From the NCBI GenBank assembly GCA_025093555.1, contig JAIWNF010000011.1, positions 682,001-746,000 on the forward strand: 64,000 bases of DNA, given 5' to 3'. Numbering within the stretch: the first letter of the stretch is position 1; every line of letters begins with the position of its first letter. The translations under genes and the position numbers were made by a program. Positions 62,687-64,000 of the stretch are shown here, one piece after another. Under the pieces are notes generated by a model. It searched no databases and had not been told where the DNA came from. It saw only the letters and a list, made by a program, of their open reading frames with translations. The stretch comes from Circinella umbellata (lineage: Eukaryota > Mucoromycota > Mucoromycetes > Mucorales > Lichtheimiaceae).

Positions 62687-64000
62687 ATGCTAAGCACTTA
62701 TGCATGGATTTTCATTACTGGCATTATTGTCTTCTTTATTATAGTTGTTATTCTCTTATTTTTTACTCGTTCGCCTATAGAATTACCGTTATCTGTAAGT
62801 GGCGGTGACTCTGATTTTGAAGAATGGCCGATAGAATCTGAAGAACAAGTAGCACAACTTCCTGAAGATGCCAGACTAAGTTATGAACGAGCTAAAGGTA
62901 TTTTTTTATACATAATAACACAACTTTTAATCTTACGGAAATGAAAGCGAATACTGTTTTTTTTTGGCTGATAATGAGAGAACTACATTTATACTCAATA
63001 AATACATTAGTCTTCCAAGAGCGTCATCCTCCAGATAGTATTCCCACAGATATCACCCCGCCTCAGTTTGTCACTATTCAAGAAAAAGGCGTCTCGGCAT
63101 TTGAATTTGAATGGGAACCAGATGCAAACTGTTTTGTCGCCGGTCGTACCGAGATACAATTTAATTATGGTGAATCGTGTGTACAAACCAATCTTCCTTT
63201 ACCAAGAAATCAAGAAGTATATTACTGGGAGGTAAAATAAATCTTATTTGGAAATATGGATGGGCGGTTGTTATTTAGTTGGTTTGACGAATTAATTAAA
63301 ATGATTATGCTAGGCAAAAATGTTTGAAGTTCCTGATACTACTACTGTTTCTGTTGGTGTGGCAACAAAACCATATCCAAGTTGGCGGTTACCAGGTAAA
63401 AGCAATGAAAGGCTAAAAAATGTGGTAAAAAAAAAACCTACAAAAAAATGTATATTAAGTTATGATTTATTATGATTCATGCAGGATGGAATCGTTATTC
63501 CATTGGATATTTTTCCAATAATGGCTGTAAATATTTTAGCTCGCCATTTAATGGCAAACCTTATGGTTTAACGTATACACATGGTGATGTGATTGGTGTC
63601 GGATATCGCCATCGCACAGGCACTATATTCTTTACACGAAACGGACGTAAACTTGAGGATGCATATACGGGTTTACGATGGAACTTATTTCCAACTGTAG
63701 GAGCAAATGGTCCTTGTCAGGTTCATGTCAACCTGGGACAAATGGGATTTGTATTTGTTGAAGCAAATGTGAAAAAATGGGGTCTTGCACCATCTCAAGG
63801 AACACGCGCACCACCACCTGCATATGGATCAGAAAATGACACTATTTTATTAGCCTCTGGGAGTTTTCAGAATAATGGCAACGATGATAACGAAGGTGGC
63901 AGTGCCAGTGGAAGTAGTAATAGCAGTTACAGTAACCGTCATCCTACTCAACACCAACAATATGAAGACCAAGACGATGGAAATGACGGTAGACAAAATC
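62687..64000 (+). CDS. Ssh4/Ear1-like SPRY-domain Rsp5 adaptor (partial, 3' end outside)
   Basis: Exons 62687-62897, 63020-63231, 63314-63395 and 63485-64000 (open) give 340 aa before the window ends. A single signal-anchor helix lies at residues about 5-29 (WIFITGIIVFFIIVVILLFF). It is followed by an acidic linker and a SPRY domain (about 95-265; FEFEWEPDANCFVAGRTEI, YYWEAKMFEV, SVGVATKPYPSWRLPGW, GDVIGVGYRH, IFFTRNG). The tail has APPPAY (PPAY at 279-282), the WW-domain ligand. Yeast Ssh4 and Ear1 have the same TM-SPRY-PPxY order and recruit the ubiquitin ligase Rsp5 to cargo at endosomes and vacuole. The end is Asn/Gly/Gln-rich and the stop lies beyond 64000. Confidence 0.9.

Overview
The window looks like nuclear DNA from an early-diverging filamentous fungus, most likely a mucoralean (Mucoromycota). 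The evidence is AT-rich spacers, pyrimidine-rich leaders, many short GT-AG introns with strong GTAAGT or GTAAAT donors, proteins rich in Asn, Gln and Ser runs, and fungal-specific families (Medusa-type regulator, Reg1-like PP1 regulator, Ssh4-type Rsp5 adaptor). I rebuilt 19 protein genes by joining exons so that every junction keeps frame. They use about 80 introns. No rRNA, tRNA, CRISPR array or intact transposon was seen.

0-13.5 kb: a three-KH-domain RNA-binding protein (+), a NudE-family dynein regulator (-), a Reg1-like PP1 regulatory subunit (+), an uncharacterised acidic protein (+) and a small three-helix DUF202 membrane protein (-). 13.9-25.7 kb: mitochondrial NADP-isocitrate dehydrogenase (-), sharing a 354-bp divergent promoter with a membrane-anchored PHP-domain phosphoesterase (+), then the 19-exon phosphatidylinositol 4-kinase STT4 (-).

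25.7-37.7 kb is mostly a gene desert around one intronless F-box/leucine-rich-repeat gene. It holds decayed gene starts, including a roughly 0.7-0.9 kb sequence that occurs again, diverged, at 47.2-48.0 kb. 37.7-46.6 kb: a Medusa (MedA/Ren1)-type developmental regulator, glutathione reductase and a hexose-type MFS transporter, all on +. 48.6-55.4 kb: a two-TM protein with a PPxY motif, an arrestin-fold protein and a multi-TM protein, all on -. 57.1-64 kb: a RNF115/126-like RING-H2 ubiquitin ligase (+), the gamma-secretase subunit APH-1 (-), signal peptidase subunit SPC2 (-), and the 5' part of an Ssh4/Ear1-like SPRY protein with TM and PPxY (+), cut by the window end.

Themes: two enzymes tied to NADPH (isocitrate dehydrogenase makes it, glutathione reductase uses it); membrane trafficking and ubiquitin-dependent sorting (STT4, arrestin, PPxY proteins, RING ligase, Ssh4); and ER or intramembrane proteolysis (SPC2, APH-1). 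The most unusual item is APH-1, a gamma-secretase component not found in the familiar yeasts.
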